Below, one piece after another: positions 11,377 through 21,012 of a DNA stretch of 64,000 nt. The stretch lies in assembly GCF_900444945.1 (NCBI RefSeq), contig NZ_UFRM01000001.1, positions 1,436,501 to 1,500,500 on the forward strand, in the 5' to 3' direction. Position 1 is the stretch's first letter. Every line of letters begins with the position of its first letter. The notes under the pieces are model-generated. The model made no database searches. It was given only the letters and a program-made list of their open reading frames with translations, and had not been told where the DNA came from. Origin of the DNA: Actinobacillus lignieresii (GTDB taxonomy: Bacteria; Pseudomonadota; Gammaproteobacteria; Enterobacterales; Pasteurellaceae). The translations under genes and the position numbers were made by a program.

Positions 11377-12831
11377 TTACACATCATAAGTGGTTGAAGC
11401 TGTGTTACCGCCGCGACCTGTCCAGTTGGTGTGGAAAAACTCGCCGCGCGGTTTGTCGGTACGCTCATAAGTGTGCGCCCCGAAGTAGTCACGCTGTGCT
11501 TGCAACAAGTTTGCCGGCACACGCTCTGAAGTATAACCGTCTAAGAACGTGATCGCAGATGCCATACACGGCATTGGGATACCTACTTCGATAGACTTCG
11601 CCACCACTTTACGCCAGTCTGCCATTGCATTTTCTAAAATGCCTTTGAAGTAATCGTCCGAGCCTAAGAATACTAAGTCCGGATTCGCTTCATACGCATC
11701 ACGAATATTGCCTAAGAAACGGCTACGGATGATACAACCTTCACGCCATAAAAGTGCGGTCGCACCGTAGTTGATATCCCAACCGAAGTTTTCTGACGCT
11801 TCACGAATAAGCATAAAGCCTTGTGCGTAAGAAATGATTTTTGAAGCAAGTAACGCTTTGCGAACCGCTTCAATCCACTCTTTTTTATCGCCTTCAACCG
11901 GCGTAATAGTTTTGTTGAATAATTTTGACGCAGCAACACGTTGATCTTTAAATGAAGATACGCAACGAGCGAATACCGATTCAGTGATTAAGGTCAATGG
12001 AATGCCAAAATCTAACGCATTGATACCTGTCCATTTACCTGTGCCTTTTTGACCTGCAGTATCTAAGATTTTCTCAACTAATGGCGTACCGTCTTCGTCT
12101 TTATAGCCTAAAATATCGGTGGTGATGTCGATTAAGTAGCTGTCTAATTCGGTTTTTTTCCACTCTTGGAAAATCGCTTGCATTTCATCGTAGCTTAAAC
12201 CTAAACCGTCTTTTAAGAATTGGTATGCTTCACAAATTAATTGCATATCGCCATATTCGATACCGTTGTGAACCATTTTCACAAAGTGACCAGAACCTTC
12301 TTTGCCCACCCAATCACAGCAAGGCTCGCCTTTGTCGGTTTTCGCTGAAATCGCTTGTAAAATCGGTTTAACGTGTTCCCACGCTTCAATGTTACCGCCC
12401 GGCATAATTGAAGGCCCGTGACGCGCACCTTCTTCACCGCCCGAAACGCCGGTACCGATAAAACGAATACCTTTCGTCGCTAAATCTTTAACACGACGGT
12501 TTGAGTCAGGGTAATTTGAGTTACCACCATCAATAATGATGTCGCCTTCTTCTAAATGCGGAAGTAGTGCTTCAATAAATTGATCCACCACTTCACCGGC
12601 ACGCACCATTAACATCACTTTACGCGGTTTTTCTAATTTCGCCGCTAAATCTTCTAACGAATAAGCACCGATAATATTTGTGCCTTTCGCCGCACCTGCT
12701 AAGAACTCATCCACTTTTGAAGTAGTACGGTTATACGCTACCACTTTAAAGCCGTTGTCGTTCATATTTAAAATTAAGTTTTGACCCATTACCGCTAAAC
12801 CGATAACGCCGATGTCGCCTTTTACTGACAT
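11377..12831 (-). CDS. gnd: 6-phosphogluconate dehydrogenase, decarboxylating
   Basis: Oxidative pentose-phosphate enzyme: 6-phosphogluconate + NADP gives ribulose-5-phosphate + CO2 + NADPH. The start is set at 12831 (MSVKGDIGVIG) because AGGAG lies seven bases upstream. The open frame continues 28 codons further back, but those residues are not family-like. The 484 residues contain GLAVMGQNL (NADP site), GTGVSGGEEGARHGPS, the catalytic lysine in SGHFVKMVHNGIEYGDMQ, and a C-terminal HTNWTGRGG tail. The enzymes for the two preceding steps (zwf, pgl) are 3-5 kb upstream on the same strand. Confidence 0.97.
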   Translation of the reverse strand: MSVKGDIGVIGLAVMGQNLILNMNDNGFKVVAYNRTTSKVDEFLAGAAKGTNIIGAYSLEDLAAKLEKPRKVMLMVRAGEVVDQFIEALLPHLEEGDIIIDGGNSNYPDSNRRVKDLATKGIRFIGTGVSGGEEGARHGPSIMPGGNIEAWEHVKPILQAISAKTDKGEPCCDWVGKEGSGHFVKMVHNGIEYGDMQLICEAYQFLKDGLGLSYDEMQAIFQEWKKTELDSYLIDITTDILGYKDEDGTPLVEKILDTAGQKGTGKWTGINALDFGIPLTLITESVFARCVSSFKDQRVAASKLFNKTITPVEGDKKEWIEAVRKALLASKIISYAQGFMLIREASENFGWDINYGATALLWREGCIIRSRFLGNIRDAYEANPDLVFLGSDDYFKGILENAMADWRKVVAKSIEVGIPMPCMASAITFLDGYTSERVPANLLQAQRDYFGAHTYERTDKPRGEFFHTNWTGRGGNTASTTYDV

Positions 12832-13002
12832 TGTTTTCTCCTGTTGGTTTTGATTCGTTACAAGCGGTCGAATTTGTAACATTTTTTGCAAAATTGACCG
12901 CTTGCCGATCCCCACACTACTAATGTATGGGGTTATAAATTGTGTGGTTGCCTTGCAACCAAGTTAATCTGCCCTCTGCAACAGCGTGGAAACACTATGT
13001 GT

Positions 13003-13026
13003 AATCTAGTATGTAAGTGCTAGATT
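13003..13026 (-). terminator. Weak hairpin beyond the YhcG-like gene
   Basis: AATCTAG and CTAGATT arms with a ten-base loop lie just after the stop of the DUF1016 gene. There is no convincing T run, so termination is doubtful. The rest of 12832-13035 holds a small GGTTGC/GCAACC hairpin (12946-12960), an ACAAGCGGT word (12860-12868) and presumably the gnd promoter. Confidence 0.3.
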
Positions 13027-13035
13027 ATCATTCTG

Positions 13036-14061
13036 CTATTTTTCAAACTGCTGCTCAAAAATTATCTTCTGCTGTTCAATCTCTCGCACCAGCTCTTCTT
13101 CGCTTGGTAAATATGCCATATATTTGCTGGCAAACAGTTGTGAGCTGTCATTTAACACGGAATATTTCGCTACAACGCTATCCGCTTCGGTACAAAGCAA
13201 CAAACCGATTGTAGGGTTATCATCAGAGCGTTTTTGAAAATCGTCATACATTCGCACATACATATCCAGCTGCCCGATATTTTGGTGCGTCAGCTTTTCG
13301 GTTTTGAATTCCACTATCACAAAACATTTTAGAATGTAATTATAGAACACTAAATCAATAAAGAAATCGGAAGTTTCCGTACGAATATGTTGCTGACGAG
13401 CCACAAAAGCGAAACCTTTACCAAGCTCCAATATAAATTGTTGTAAATTATCAATCAGAGCTTTTTCCAGCTCCGCTTCGCTATAAGCCAAATGAGTCGG
13501 CAGATTCAGAAATTCTAATACGGTCGGCGATTTAATAAAATCACTTGCTTGTAACTTTTGTGTTTTTTCTTGCATTTCCGCCTGCACAAGCTCTTTATCT
13601 TGGCTTGCAAGTAAACGCTCATAATAGAGTGTGGAAATATTACGATCTAGAGTTCGTACCGACCAATGATTTTCCGCCGCTTCTGTCAAATAATACAAAC
13701 GAGCTTTATCGTTTGTAATTTTTAATGTTCGTTGAATATGTGTCCAAGTTAATTTGGAAATCACTGATTTCCAAATCTCCAAATCGGAAAACATTAAATA
13801 AAATTGACGGAAATTACAGGTATTCCGTTCGCCGAATCCTGAACCAAATTCATTCGTGAGAGTAACGGAAAGATTTTTAATAATCTCTTTGCCATATTCC
13901 GCACGCCCCTCACCATTCTGTTCTTCCAATACGATTCGCTCACCGATTTTCCAGTAGGCTTCCACCATAGCGGAATTTACCGCCGCATAGGCTTGCTGAC
14001 GAGCGGAATGTAAAATCTGTTTAATTTCGTTAAGATAAGATGTTGTCAGCTTATTTTTCAT
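13036..14061 (-). CDS. YhcG-family PD-(D/E)XK nuclease (DUF1016)
   Basis: The start at 14061 (MKNKLTTSY) is preceded by AAGGAG at ideal spacing; 13 further codons upstream look spurious. The protein has 341 residues. The N-terminal DUF1016 domain (about 5-150) has the signature AYWKIGERIV followed by FGSGFGERNTCNFRQFY. The C-terminal half carries a restriction-nuclease-like core with an aspartate in FFIDLVFYN, the E-x-K pair in IVEFKTEKL, and GQLDMYVRMYDD. The family is widespread and often genomically mobile, near restriction or phage-defence genes. Its biological role is not settled. Here it sits alone between pentose-phosphate genes with a strong hairpin upstream, and no methyltransferase or specificity gene is adjacent. 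Confidence 0.85.
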   Translation of the reverse strand: MKNKLTTSYLNEIKQILHSARQQAYAAVNSAMVEAYWKIGERIVLEEQNGEGRAEYGKEIIKNLSVTLTNEFGSGFGERNTCNFRQFYLMFSDLEIWKSVISKLTWTHIQRTLKITNDKARLYYLTEAAENHWSVRTLDRNISTLYYERLLASQDKELVQAEMQEKTQKLQASDFIKSPTVLEFLNLPTHLAYSEAELEKALIDNLQQFILELGKGFAFVARQQHIRTETSDFFIDLVFYNYILKCFVIVEFKTEKLTHQNIGQLDMYVRMYDDFQKRSDDNPTIGLLLCTEADSVVAKYSVLNDSSQLFASKYMAYLPSEEELVREIEQQKIIFEQQFEK

Positions 14062-14102
14062 ATATTCTCCTTTATTAAAAAATAAAACATACTTATACAC
14101 GC

Positions 14103-14144
14103 AAGCGGTCGAATTTGCAGAAAAGTTCGCAAATTCGACCGCTT
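14103..14144 (-). terminator. Strong hairpin, uptake-word-derived, after the AAHS transporter
   Basis: Perfect 16-base arms AAGCGGTCGAATTTGC (14103-14118) and complement (14129-14144) with a ten-base loop. It lies downstream of the transporter and upstream of the nuclease gene, both on the minus strand. Confidence 0.75.
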
Positions 14145-14207
14145 ATGATTTATAGGAAAAGTGCTTGCGTCCGTGAAACACTATGAATACTTAATATATT
14201 CCTACAA

Positions 14208-15530
14208 TCAAATTTTACTTTCACGTTTGAAGGCTAATGCTAGGGTTGATAGTAACATCACGCCCGCCACGGCGATATATAAATCTTGTTTCGCCAAACC
14301 GCCGTCAAGCAATATTCCCGCTACTGTCGGCGCAAGAATCGAGCCTGCACGCCCAGCACCAATCGCCCAACCCACACCGGTATTACGGATATCCGCATCG
14401 TAACTCGCCGGATTGATAGTGTATAAACCGCTGATACAGCCGTTTACTAACGCCCCGACAACCACTCCCATTGCCATCGCCACGCCGAGTGCCGAAGATG
14501 AAAGGATAAACACCACAATCGCAATCGCCGATAATACGGTAAACAGCATTAATACCGCTCTTGCCTGCCAACGGCTGGCGATTAAACCGTAGATTAACGA
14601 ACCGCCCGCACCGCCGATCGAAATCGCCATGCCTACATTGATACTGTCTTCCACCGTCATTCCCGCTTCTTTGAGCAATGCCGGAGTCCATGAGCTGATA
14701 AAATAGAAGCTGAACATAATGGCAAAGAACGAAAGCCATAATAATAAGGTTGAACGGCGATATTTATCATTAAACAGCTGAGAAATCGGCAGCTTGGTTT
14801 TCACCGCTTCAACTTTTTTCGGTAGCTCCCAATCACCGTTAAAACCAATTTTTTTCGCAATGTGATTTAAGCGTGCTTTGGCGTTTGCCGGTTGCTTCAT
14901 GGTTAAAAAGTCAATCGACTCCGGTAACCAAATAAATAACACAACCCACACGACCGCCGTCATTGCCGCACCGGCAAAATACACCGCATGCCAGCTATAA
15001 GTCGCTTGCAACTCTTTCGCCATTATACCGCCGATCATCGCACCGATACCGAAGCCTGCCGCATAAACGCTGATCGCAAAGCTACGCCATTTTTTTGACG
15101 AATATTCGCTAGTGATCACATTGGTGCCGACTAAAATACCGCCCACTCCCAAACCGGTAATTACACGTGAAAAACCAAGTACAAACGGTGTGGTCGCTAA
15201 TCCCGAAAGTAACAAACCAATCGCCGATAACGCTACGGAAAGTAATAATAACGGACGACGACCGAATTTATCCGCCAATGGCGCAAGGAAAAGCGAACCG
15301 ATCGTCATACCGGCTAAACCGGCACTGATTAACACACCGAACTCAGTTTTAGATAAACCGAACTCTTTAGAAATATTGGTGGCGGTAAAGGCAATCGCCA
15401 ATACGTCGAAACCGTCTAAAAAGTTCATCACGGCAGCCATAATTACGATTGCCCATTGATATACGCCCATACGTCCGTGATCAATCGCGAACCTTAAATT
15501 ATTCGTATATTGTGGCGTTTGAATTGTCAT
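14208..15530 (-). CDS. Major-facilitator transporter, aromatic acid:H+ symporter (AAHS) type
   Basis: A 440-residue inner-membrane permease with about 12 hydrophobic segments. The AAHS hallmark DGFDVLAIAFTATNIS lies in the first membrane segment, the inter-segment motif LADKFGRRPLLLLS follows segment 2, and GLGVGGILVGTNVITSEY is in segment 4. Relatives such as PcaK, BenK and MhpT carry aromatic acids with protons. The substrate here cannot be read, and no aromatic-degradation genes are near, so a different organic acid is possible. It is a monocistronic gene with a hairpin on its 3' side, and sits as an accessory gene between pgl and gnd. Confidence 0.82.
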   Translation of the reverse strand: MTIQTPQYTNNLRFAIDHGRMGVYQWAIVIMAAVMNFLDGFDVLAIAFTATNISKEFGLSKTEFGVLISAGLAGMTIGSLFLAPLADKFGRRPLLLLSVALSAIGLLLSGLATTPFVLGFSRVITGLGVGGILVGTNVITSEYSSKKWRSFAISVYAAGFGIGAMIGGIMAKELQATYSWHAVYFAGAAMTAVVWVVLFIWLPESIDFLTMKQPANAKARLNHIAKKIGFNGDWELPKKVEAVKTKLPISQLFNDKYRRSTLLLWLSFFAIMFSFYFISSWTPALLKEAGMTVEDSINVGMAISIGGAGGSLIYGLIASRWQARAVLMLFTVLSAIAIVVFILSSSALGVAMAMGVVVGALVNGCISGLYTINPASYDADIRNTGVGWAIGAGRAGSILAPTVAGILLDGGLAKQDLYIAVAGVMLLSTLALAFKRESKI

Positions 15531-15662
15531 AGGTATTCCTCATTAAAGATTTTCATTTAATAGGAATCCTAAATGAAACAATTGCAAAGAACAATGCAAA
15601 TCTGCAATAACGGCATTGAAAAATATTAAGCTAAATTATGAATTTCATTCATAATCTACAAA

Positions 15663-16361
15663 CTATAACAATTTTGCCGCTTCTCGATCTAAATACCACT
15701 CGGTCACACCGCTTTTAGCTTTAATACGAGCTGCCGGATACGGTAGTTTTTCCGCCTCGGTTTCATTAATTTCTTTTAAAATTTCCGCTTTTGCCGCACC
15801 TGTTACCAAGTAAGTGATACGCTTCGCCTGTTCAAGCAATTTAGCGGTTTTTGAAATACGAATTTGACCGCTTTCAGGATGTTTGGCAATAACCGCCACA
15901 TTCTGGTCATTAAAATCGGTTTGATAAGGGAAAAGCGAAGCGGTATGACCGTCATTGCCCATACCGAGAATGATCCAATCAAAGGCTAAATCAGGTACGC
16001 AAGCGGTCAATTCTTGCGAAAATCTTGCAAGCTCTTGTTCTACCGGCTCTTCACCGCGAATACGGTGAATATTTTGTTGAGGAATTTGAATATGATCGAA
16101 GAGTAACTTTTGCACTTCACCATAATTACTTTCCGGATCAGTCGGCAGTACCATACGATCATCGCCCCACCAAAAGTGCAGATTTTGCCATTGAATTTCG
16201 CTATTGAACGGTGCTTGCGCTAACGTTTTAAACAGTAATTTAGGGGTTGAACCGCCGGATAAGGAAATATGTACCGGACGGTTTAATTGACTGTATAACA
16301 CAAATTCTTGTGCGATTTTTTCCACCGCTTGTTGAGCGGATTGGAAGGTGATGTAATTCAT
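15663..16361 (-). CDS. pgl: 6-phosphogluconolactonase
   Basis: Hydrolyses 6-phosphogluconolactone, the second oxidative pentose-phosphate step. I place the start at 16361 (MNYITFQSAQ) because the GGA of the ribosome-binding site is seven bases upstream and the Haemophilus homologue I recall starts the same way; an ATG two codons earlier is too close to it. The 232 residues include the DevB/SOL motifs SLSGGSTPKLLFKTL, WGDDRMVLPTDPESNYG and ILGMGNDGHTASLFP. It is separated from zwf by a strong terminator, so the two probably are not simply one operon. Confidence 0.95.
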   Translation of the reverse strand: MNYITFQSAQQAVEKIAQEFVLYSQLNRPVHISLSGGSTPKLLFKTLAQAPFNSEIQWQNLHFWWGDDRMVLPTDPESNYGEVQKLLFDHIQIPQQNIHRIRGEEPVEQELARFSQELTACVPDLAFDWIILGMGNDGHTASLFPYQTDFNDQNVAVIAKHPESGQIRISKTAKLLEQAKRITYLVTGAAKAEILKEINETEAEKLPYPAARIKAKSGVTEWYLDREAAKLL

Positions 16362-16384
16362 TAACATTTCCTTTTAATTCATAC

Positions 16385-16423
16385 TCAAATCTCCCCCTCT
16401 TTAGTAAAGAGGGGGAGATTTAT
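16385..16423 (-). terminator. Terminator of zwf
   Basis: A perfect 16-base stem (16387-16402 with 16406-16421) with a three-base loop and a flanking T tail, between zwf and pgl. Confidence 0.88.
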
Positions 16424-16432
16424 TTGCTAAAT

Positions 16433-17920
16433 TTATACTTTTTTCTTCATCACACCTGAAGGTTTACGCCAAACTTTACCGTGTTTGGCGATAAGTTTAT
16501 CCGCTTCGGTCGGCCCCCAAGTGCCGGCTTCGTATTCATAAACTCTGCCTCTTTCCGCTTTATAATCTAAAATCGGCTGAACGAATTTCCAACAAGCGTG
16601 TACCGCATCGGTACGCGCGAATAAAGTCGCATCGCCTTTCAACGCATCTAATAATAAACGCTCATAAGCGGTTAATAGGCTGGAAGCCGAACTTAAATCG
16701 GAATAACGGAAGTCCATGGAAACTTCTTTCGCCTCAAAGCCTGCACCCGGTTTTTTCAAGCCGAAACGCATTGAAATCCCCTCGTCCGGTTGCACTCGGA
16801 TAATTAATTTATTTTCCGGCGCATTTTGGCTGAATACCGGATGCGGCGTGGTTTTAAAATGAATTACCACTTCGGTGACACGGGTCGGTAAACGTTTACC
16901 GGTACGCACATAAAACGGCACACCCGCCCAACGCCAGTTATCAATCTCACACTTAATCGCCATATAGGTTTCGGTATTCGAATCCGCCGGTACGCCTTTT
17001 TCTGCTAAGTAACCGGCAACCATCTGATCATCCACTTCACCCGCTACATATTGTCCGAGTACCACATTATTTTTTACATCTTCAGCAGTAAGCGGATGTA
17101 AGCAATGCAGCACTTTCGCCACTTCGTCACGCATTGAATCGGCATTAATAATTGCCGGCGGCTCCATCGCAACCATCGCCAACACTTGTAATAAGTGGTT
17201 TTGGAACATATCGCGCATTGCGCCCGAACCGTCATAATATCCGCCGCGTTCTTCTACACCGATCGCTTCCGCACCGGTAATTTCTACGTAATCAATGAAA
17301 TTACGGTTCCATAAAGGCTCGAATAAACCGTTTGAGAAACGAAGTACAAGTAAATTTTGAACCGTTTCCTTACCTAAATAATGGTCGATACGGTAGATTT
17401 GATGTTCTTCAAAGTAATGATGAATTTTCTCGTCTAATTCTTTAGCGGTTTTAATATCGTAACCGAACGGTTTTTCGACGATGATACGTTTCCAGCCGTA
17501 TTCTTCGGTGGTTAAACCGTGTGCGGCTAAACATTCCGGAATCACGCCGTATAAACTCGGCGGCGTAGAAAGATAATAAAGCGTATTACCGCAACTGCCG
17601 TATTTATCGTGCAATTCGTCTAAGCGAGGTAATAATTTGGCATAGTCCAAGGCATCGGACGTATTTACCGCTTGATAATACAAATGGGTACAGAAGTCTT
17701 CTAACTCCTGTCCTTGCGCTTTCTCAAATTTAACTAACGCATCACGCATTTTGGTACGGAAAGAATCGTCCGTTAATTCGGAACGCGCTACGCCCAATAC
17801 CGAGAAATGCTGCCCTAAGCGACCAACTCTAAACAAGTTATAAAGTGCCGGAATTAACTTACGAAAAGTTAAATCGCCCGATGCACCAAAAATAACAATA
17901 CAACTATTTTCAATATTCAT
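16433..17920 (-). CDS. zwf: Glucose-6-phosphate 1-dehydrogenase
   Basis: NADP-dependent entry enzyme of the oxidative pentose-phosphate pathway. At 495 residues it is normal length. The coenzyme loop [11 protein letters not shown] is near 12-22. The active-site segment [13 protein letters not shown] near 176-188 includes the conserved histidine and lysine. EKPFGYD precedes it, and the C-terminal substrate region [14 protein letters not shown] is present. Upstream on the same strand lie cysQ and nudE; downstream are pgl and, after an interruption, gnd. Confidence 0.97.
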   Translation of the reverse strand: MNIENSCIVIFGASGDLTFRKLIPALYNLFRVGRLGQHFSVLGVARSELTDDSFRTKMRDALVKFEKAQGQELEDFCTHLYYQAVNTSDALDYAKLLPRLDELHDKYGSCGNTLYYLSTPPSLYGVIPECLAAHGLTTEEYGWKRIIVEKPFGYDIKTAKELDEKIHHYFEEHQIYRIDHYLGKETVQNLLVLRFSNGLFEPLWNRNFIDYVEITGAEAIGVEERGGYYDGSGAMRDMFQNHLLQVLAMVAMEPPAIINADSMRDEVAKVLHCLHPLTAEDVKNNVVLGQYVAGEVDDQMVAGYLAEKGVPADSNTETYMAIKCEIDNWRWAGVPFYVRTGKRLPTRVTEVVIHFKTTPHPVFSQNAPENKLIIRVQPDEGISMRFGLKKPGAGFEAKEVSMDFRYSDLSSASSLLTAYERLLLDALKGDATLFARTDAVHACWKFVQPILDYKAERGRVYEYEAGTWGPTEADKLIAKHGKVWRKPSGVMKKKV

Positions 17921-17991
17921 TTTTTTCTTTTTATCCTAAGTGTATGAATTATTTAACCAATATGTAACATTTTAAAAAGGATTACAAATAA

Positions 17992-18807
17992 CTATTGTGC
18001 ATTAAATCTAAAAATTTGTTCCCAAGCCAAATGCTTATCCGCCACCATCACGAAATAGGGGTTGATAAAAGTTGAACGCCGATTATAAGTAAGCGGTTCA
18101 AACTTCAAATTAAAAATTTTGCCGCCTACTTCCGAAAGTAATACTTCGGCAACCGCCGTATCCCATTCTCCGGTATCGCCGAAACGTACGTAACAATCCG
18201 CTTTACCTTCGGCAAGTAAACCCGCTTTTAGACTGCTTGAACCGTATTGGAAGATTTCCGCTTGATAAGATTTATCTACCGAATTTAATACCGCCTGCTG
18301 CGCAGATGCCCCCATCGTAATCTTCAAGCGATTATCCTGAAGTAAGCCCTGATGTCCGACAAGCGGTCGAATTTCGCCGTTTTCTTGCAAAAATGCGCCC
18401 TTTCCCGCCATAGCAAAATAAGTCTTCGCTAAAATCGGAGAATGGATCACACCTAACACCGGGCGATGATCTTGCACCAAGCCGATTACCACAGAAAATT
18501 GATCGGTACGATCAATAAATTGTTGCGTCCCGTCTAACGGATCAATGATCCAATATTCTTGCCAAGTTTGTCGATCCGCTAATGCGATATTACAATTTTC
18601 TTCGGATAAAATCGGCACGTCCGGCGTTAATTGACGAAGTTTTTCCGTTACGAATTGGCTGATAAACAGATCCGCCTCCGTAACCGGTGTATGATCCGCT
18701 TTGATTTTGACCTGTACCGAACACTGATAAAAACGTTTAAGGTGTTCTCCCGCTTCTATCGCAATCCGTTTAACCGCTTCCAACAGCGTTGAATTTAATG
18801 GTTGCAT
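17992..18807 (-). CDS. cysQ: 3'(2'),5'-bisphosphate nucleotidase CysQ
   Basis: A magnesium-dependent phosphatase of the inositol-monophosphatase fold that removes 3'-phosphoadenosine 5'-phosphate, a toxic by-product of sulfate assimilation. The 271 residues contain the metal motifs TEADLFIS, ILSEEN, WIIDPLDGTQQFIDR and, near the C terminus, WDTAVAEVLLSEVGG. It lies 12 bases after nudE and probably shares its transcript. An ACAAGCGGT uptake word occurs inside the gene (18359-18367), which encodes an in-frame peptide stretch and is therefore tolerated by selection. Confidence 0.95.
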   Translation of the reverse strand: MQPLNSTLLEAVKRIAIEAGEHLKRFYQCSVQVKIKADHTPVTEADLFISQFVTEKLRQLTPDVPILSEENCNIALADRQTWQEYWIIDPLDGTQQFIDRTDQFSVVIGLVQDHRPVLGVIHSPILAKTYFAMAGKGAFLQENGEIRPLVGHQGLLQDNRLKITMGASAQQAVLNSVDKSYQAEIFQYGSSSLKAGLLAEGKADCYVRFGDTGEWDTAVAEVLLSEVGGKIFNLKFEPLTYNRRSTFINPYFVMVADKHLAWEQIFRFNAQ

Positions 18808-18819
18808 ACTAAAATTCCC

Positions 18820-19377
18820 TTATTTCCGACCGCTTGCCAGATAATCTCTTAGCATAAACAGAGCGGATAAATTTCTTGATTCCGCAAAATTCGGATCAGC
18901 CAGTAATTCGTCTATATCGGCTAACGGTATGCGTACGATTTCTAACGGCTCCGGCTCATCACCCGCTAATTTGGACGGATAAAGATCTTGAGCAATAAAT
19001 AAGTGCATTAAACCGAACATATGGCTCGGACCGCTATAAAGCGAACGTAAAAATTCGATCCGTTTTGCGCCGAAGCCGATTTCTTCTTGTAATTCTCGAT
19101 TGGCACTAACTATCGGCTCTTCGCCCGAATCAACGATCCCTTTCGGAAAACCTAACTCATAACGTTCGGAACCTACCGCATATTCTTTGACAAAAATAAG
19201 ATGCTGATCTTGAATCGGTATGACCATCACGGAAGAACGACGTTGCGGCGTTAAACGCTCAAATCGACGTTCTTCACCGTTTGAAAAACGCAAATCGACC
19301 GCTTGTACTTCAAAGATACGTGTTTTAGCGATCGTTTCTACTGAAAGAATTTCCGGGAGCTGACGTGCTGTGGTCAT
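18820..19377 (-). CDS. nudE: ADP compounds hydrolase NudE
   Basis: A Nudix hydrolase acting on ADP-ribose, NADH and diadenosine polyphosphates. The 185 residues carry the Nudix box beginning at GFPKGIVDSGEE and continuing to RELQEEIGFG (about 105-130), with the E. coli-like C terminus RNLSALFMLRDYL. The start ATG at 19377 follows an A/T-rich 130-base region shared with the divergent hslR gene. It leads directly into cysQ. Confidence 0.93.
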   Translation of the reverse strand: MTTARQLPEILSVETIAKTRIFEVQAVDLRFSNGEERRFERLTPQRRSSVMVIPIQDQHLIFVKEYAVGSERYELGFPKGIVDSGEEPIVSANRELQEEIGFGAKRIEFLRSLYSGPSHMFGLMHLFIAQDLYPSKLAGDEPEPLEIVRIPLADIDELLADPNFAESRNLSALFMLRDYLASGRK

Positions 19378-19519
19378 AAGATATTCTCATTACTACTATT
19401 TAATTTTCTAAAGATACCATATTTTATGATAAAATTTATTTAAATTTATGCAGTAAATTCCGTATAAATAAAATCATTTACGTTCAAATTGATCTAAGTA
19501 TCTTAATTAGGTGTTTTTC

Positions 19520-19924
19520 ATGAAAAATACAGCGGAACGAGATAATGAAGTTCGCCTTGATAAATGGCTATGGGCGGCTCGTTTTTACAAAACGCGTTCG
19601 ATCGCCAAAGCAATGATTGAAGGCGGTAAAGTGCATTATAACGGGCAACGAGCGAAAACCAGCAAAACTGTCGAAATCGGCGCAACTATCAAGCTACGCC
19701 AAGGTAACGATGAAAAAGAGATCATCGTCACGGCACTCAGCGACCAACGTCGAGGCGCACCGGAAGCGCAATTGCTTTACCAAGAAACCGAAAAAAGCAT
19801 TAAACAACGTGAAGCGATTGCCTTTGCTCGTAAAGCGAATGCGCTTTCGATGCCGCATCCGGATCGCCGCCCGAATAAAAAGGAACGCCGTGATTTGGTA
19901 AAATTTAGAGATCAAATATTGTAA
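19520..19924 (+). CDS. hslR: Heat-shock protein 15 (ribosome-associated S4-domain protein)
   Basis: Binds stalled, erroneously dissociated 50S subunits carrying nascent chains and helps recycle them. The start at 19520 has AGGTG eight bases upstream; an ATG three codons earlier lacks this spacing. The 134 residues include the S4 RNA-binding domain at 10-70 (VRLDKWLWAARFYKTRS, then IEGGKVHYNGQR), followed by a basic tail rich in Arg and Lys. It is placed just before hslO, as in enteric bacteria. A 130-base gap with an uptake word separates the two. Confidence 0.95.
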   Translation: MKNTAERDNEVRLDKWLWAARFYKTRSIAKAMIEGGKVHYNGQRAKTSKTVEIGATIKLRQGNDEKEIIVTALSDQRRGAPEAQLLYQETEKSIKQREAIAFARKANALSMPHPDRRPNKKERRDLVKFRDQIL

Positions 19925-20054
19925 TTTATCAATTCGCCCCTATATTGAACTCGATTTGACGGCACACAGTTTACGGTGTGCCTTCTTTTATTTTAACAAG
20001 CGGTCAAATTTGTACATTTTTTTGCAAATCACACCGCTTTCATTAGGAAAAACC

Positions 20055-20945
20055 ATGAGTTATACAAAAGACAACGACAAGCTTTATCGCTATTTATTCC
20101 AAAACCGTGCCGTGCGTGGCGAATGGGTTCGTTTAAACGATACCTTTACCGAAACGCTGAATACCCACCAATATCCGAAAGCGGTACAAAATTTATTAGG
20201 CGAAATGTTGGTCGCAACCAGCCTACTTACTGCGATTATGAAATTTGAAGGGACGATTACCGTCCAAATTCAAGGTGACGGTCCGCTCAAATTAGCGGTG
20301 GTAAACGGTAATGAAAAACAACAGTTACGTGCATTAGCGCGTACTCAAGCGGAAATTGCCGATAATGCGAGCTTAAGCGAAATGATCGGCAACGGCGTAT
20401 TGGTCATTTCGATTATGCCGAATGACGGCGAACGTTACCAAGGGGTGATCGCGTTAGATAAACCGACTATTCGTGAATGTTTGGAAGATTATTTTATTCG
20501 TTCCGAACAGCTTCAAACGCATTTAGTGATTCGTACCGGCGAATATGAAGGTAAAGCGGTTGCCGGCGGTTTATTATTACAAATTATGCCGGACGGTACG
20601 GGTACGCCGGAAGATTTCGAGCATTTAATGACGCTTGCCGAAACGGTGAAAGACGAAGAATTATTCGGCTTAGAAGCGGAAGAACTTTTATTCCGTCTAT
20701 ATCACGAAGAACAGGTTGAAGTCTATCCGCCGCAAGAGACCGAATTCCATTGCGGCTGTTCCCGCGAACGTTCGGGTAATGCGATTTTATTGTTACCGAT
20801 GGAAGAAATCGATGAAATGCTTGCTGAGAAAAACGGTGTCATCGATATGCAATGCGAATGCTGCGGCACGCAATATTTCTTTGATAAAAACGCCATTATG
20901 GAATTTAAACAAGAAGCGGATAAACTCAATCAATTAGGTTTATAA
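20055..20945 (+). CDS. hslO: Redox-regulated chaperone Hsp33
   Basis: A cytoplasmic holdase activated by oxidation that protects unfolded proteins during oxidative heat stress. The start at 20055 (MSYTKDNDK) has AGGA upstream; the frame stays open earlier but runs through an uptake-word intergenic region. The 296 residues include QIQGDGPLKLAVVNG in the N-terminal domain. The C-terminal zinc switch shows HCGCSRERS then CECCGTQYFFD, providing the C-x-C and C-x-x-C pairs. It terminates at a perfect hairpin shared with dcuB. Confidence 0.96.
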   Translation: MSYTKDNDKLYRYLFQNRAVRGEWVRLNDTFTETLNTHQYPKAVQNLLGEMLVATSLLTAIMKFEGTITVQIQGDGPLKLAVVNGNEKQQLRALARTQAEIADNASLSEMIGNGVLVISIMPNDGERYQGVIALDKPTIRECLEDYFIRSEQLQTHLVIRTGEYEGKAVAGGLLLQIMPDGTGTPEDFEHLMTLAETVKDEELFGLEAEELLFRLYHEEQVEVYPPQETEFHCGCSRERSGNAILLLPMEEIDEMLAEKNGVIDMQCECCGTQYFFDKNAIMEFKQEADKLNQLGL

Positions 20946-20954
20946 CGCAAAAAA

Positions 20955-20999
20955 TAAGCGGTTCGATTTTGTATAAATTTTACTAAATCGAACCGCTTA
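20955..20999. terminator. Bidirectional terminator between hslO and dcuB
   Basis: Fifteen-base perfect arms TAAGCGGTTCGATTT (20955-20969) and complement (20985-20999) lie between convergent genes; the arms include a degenerate uptake word. Confidence 0.8.
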
Positions 21000-21012
21000 C
21001 TTTATTGAGTCA

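Noticed and set aside
12832..12915. Upstream extension of gnd
   Set aside because: The added 28 codons cross an uptake word and lack family similarity, while AGGAG directly precedes the ATG at 12831.
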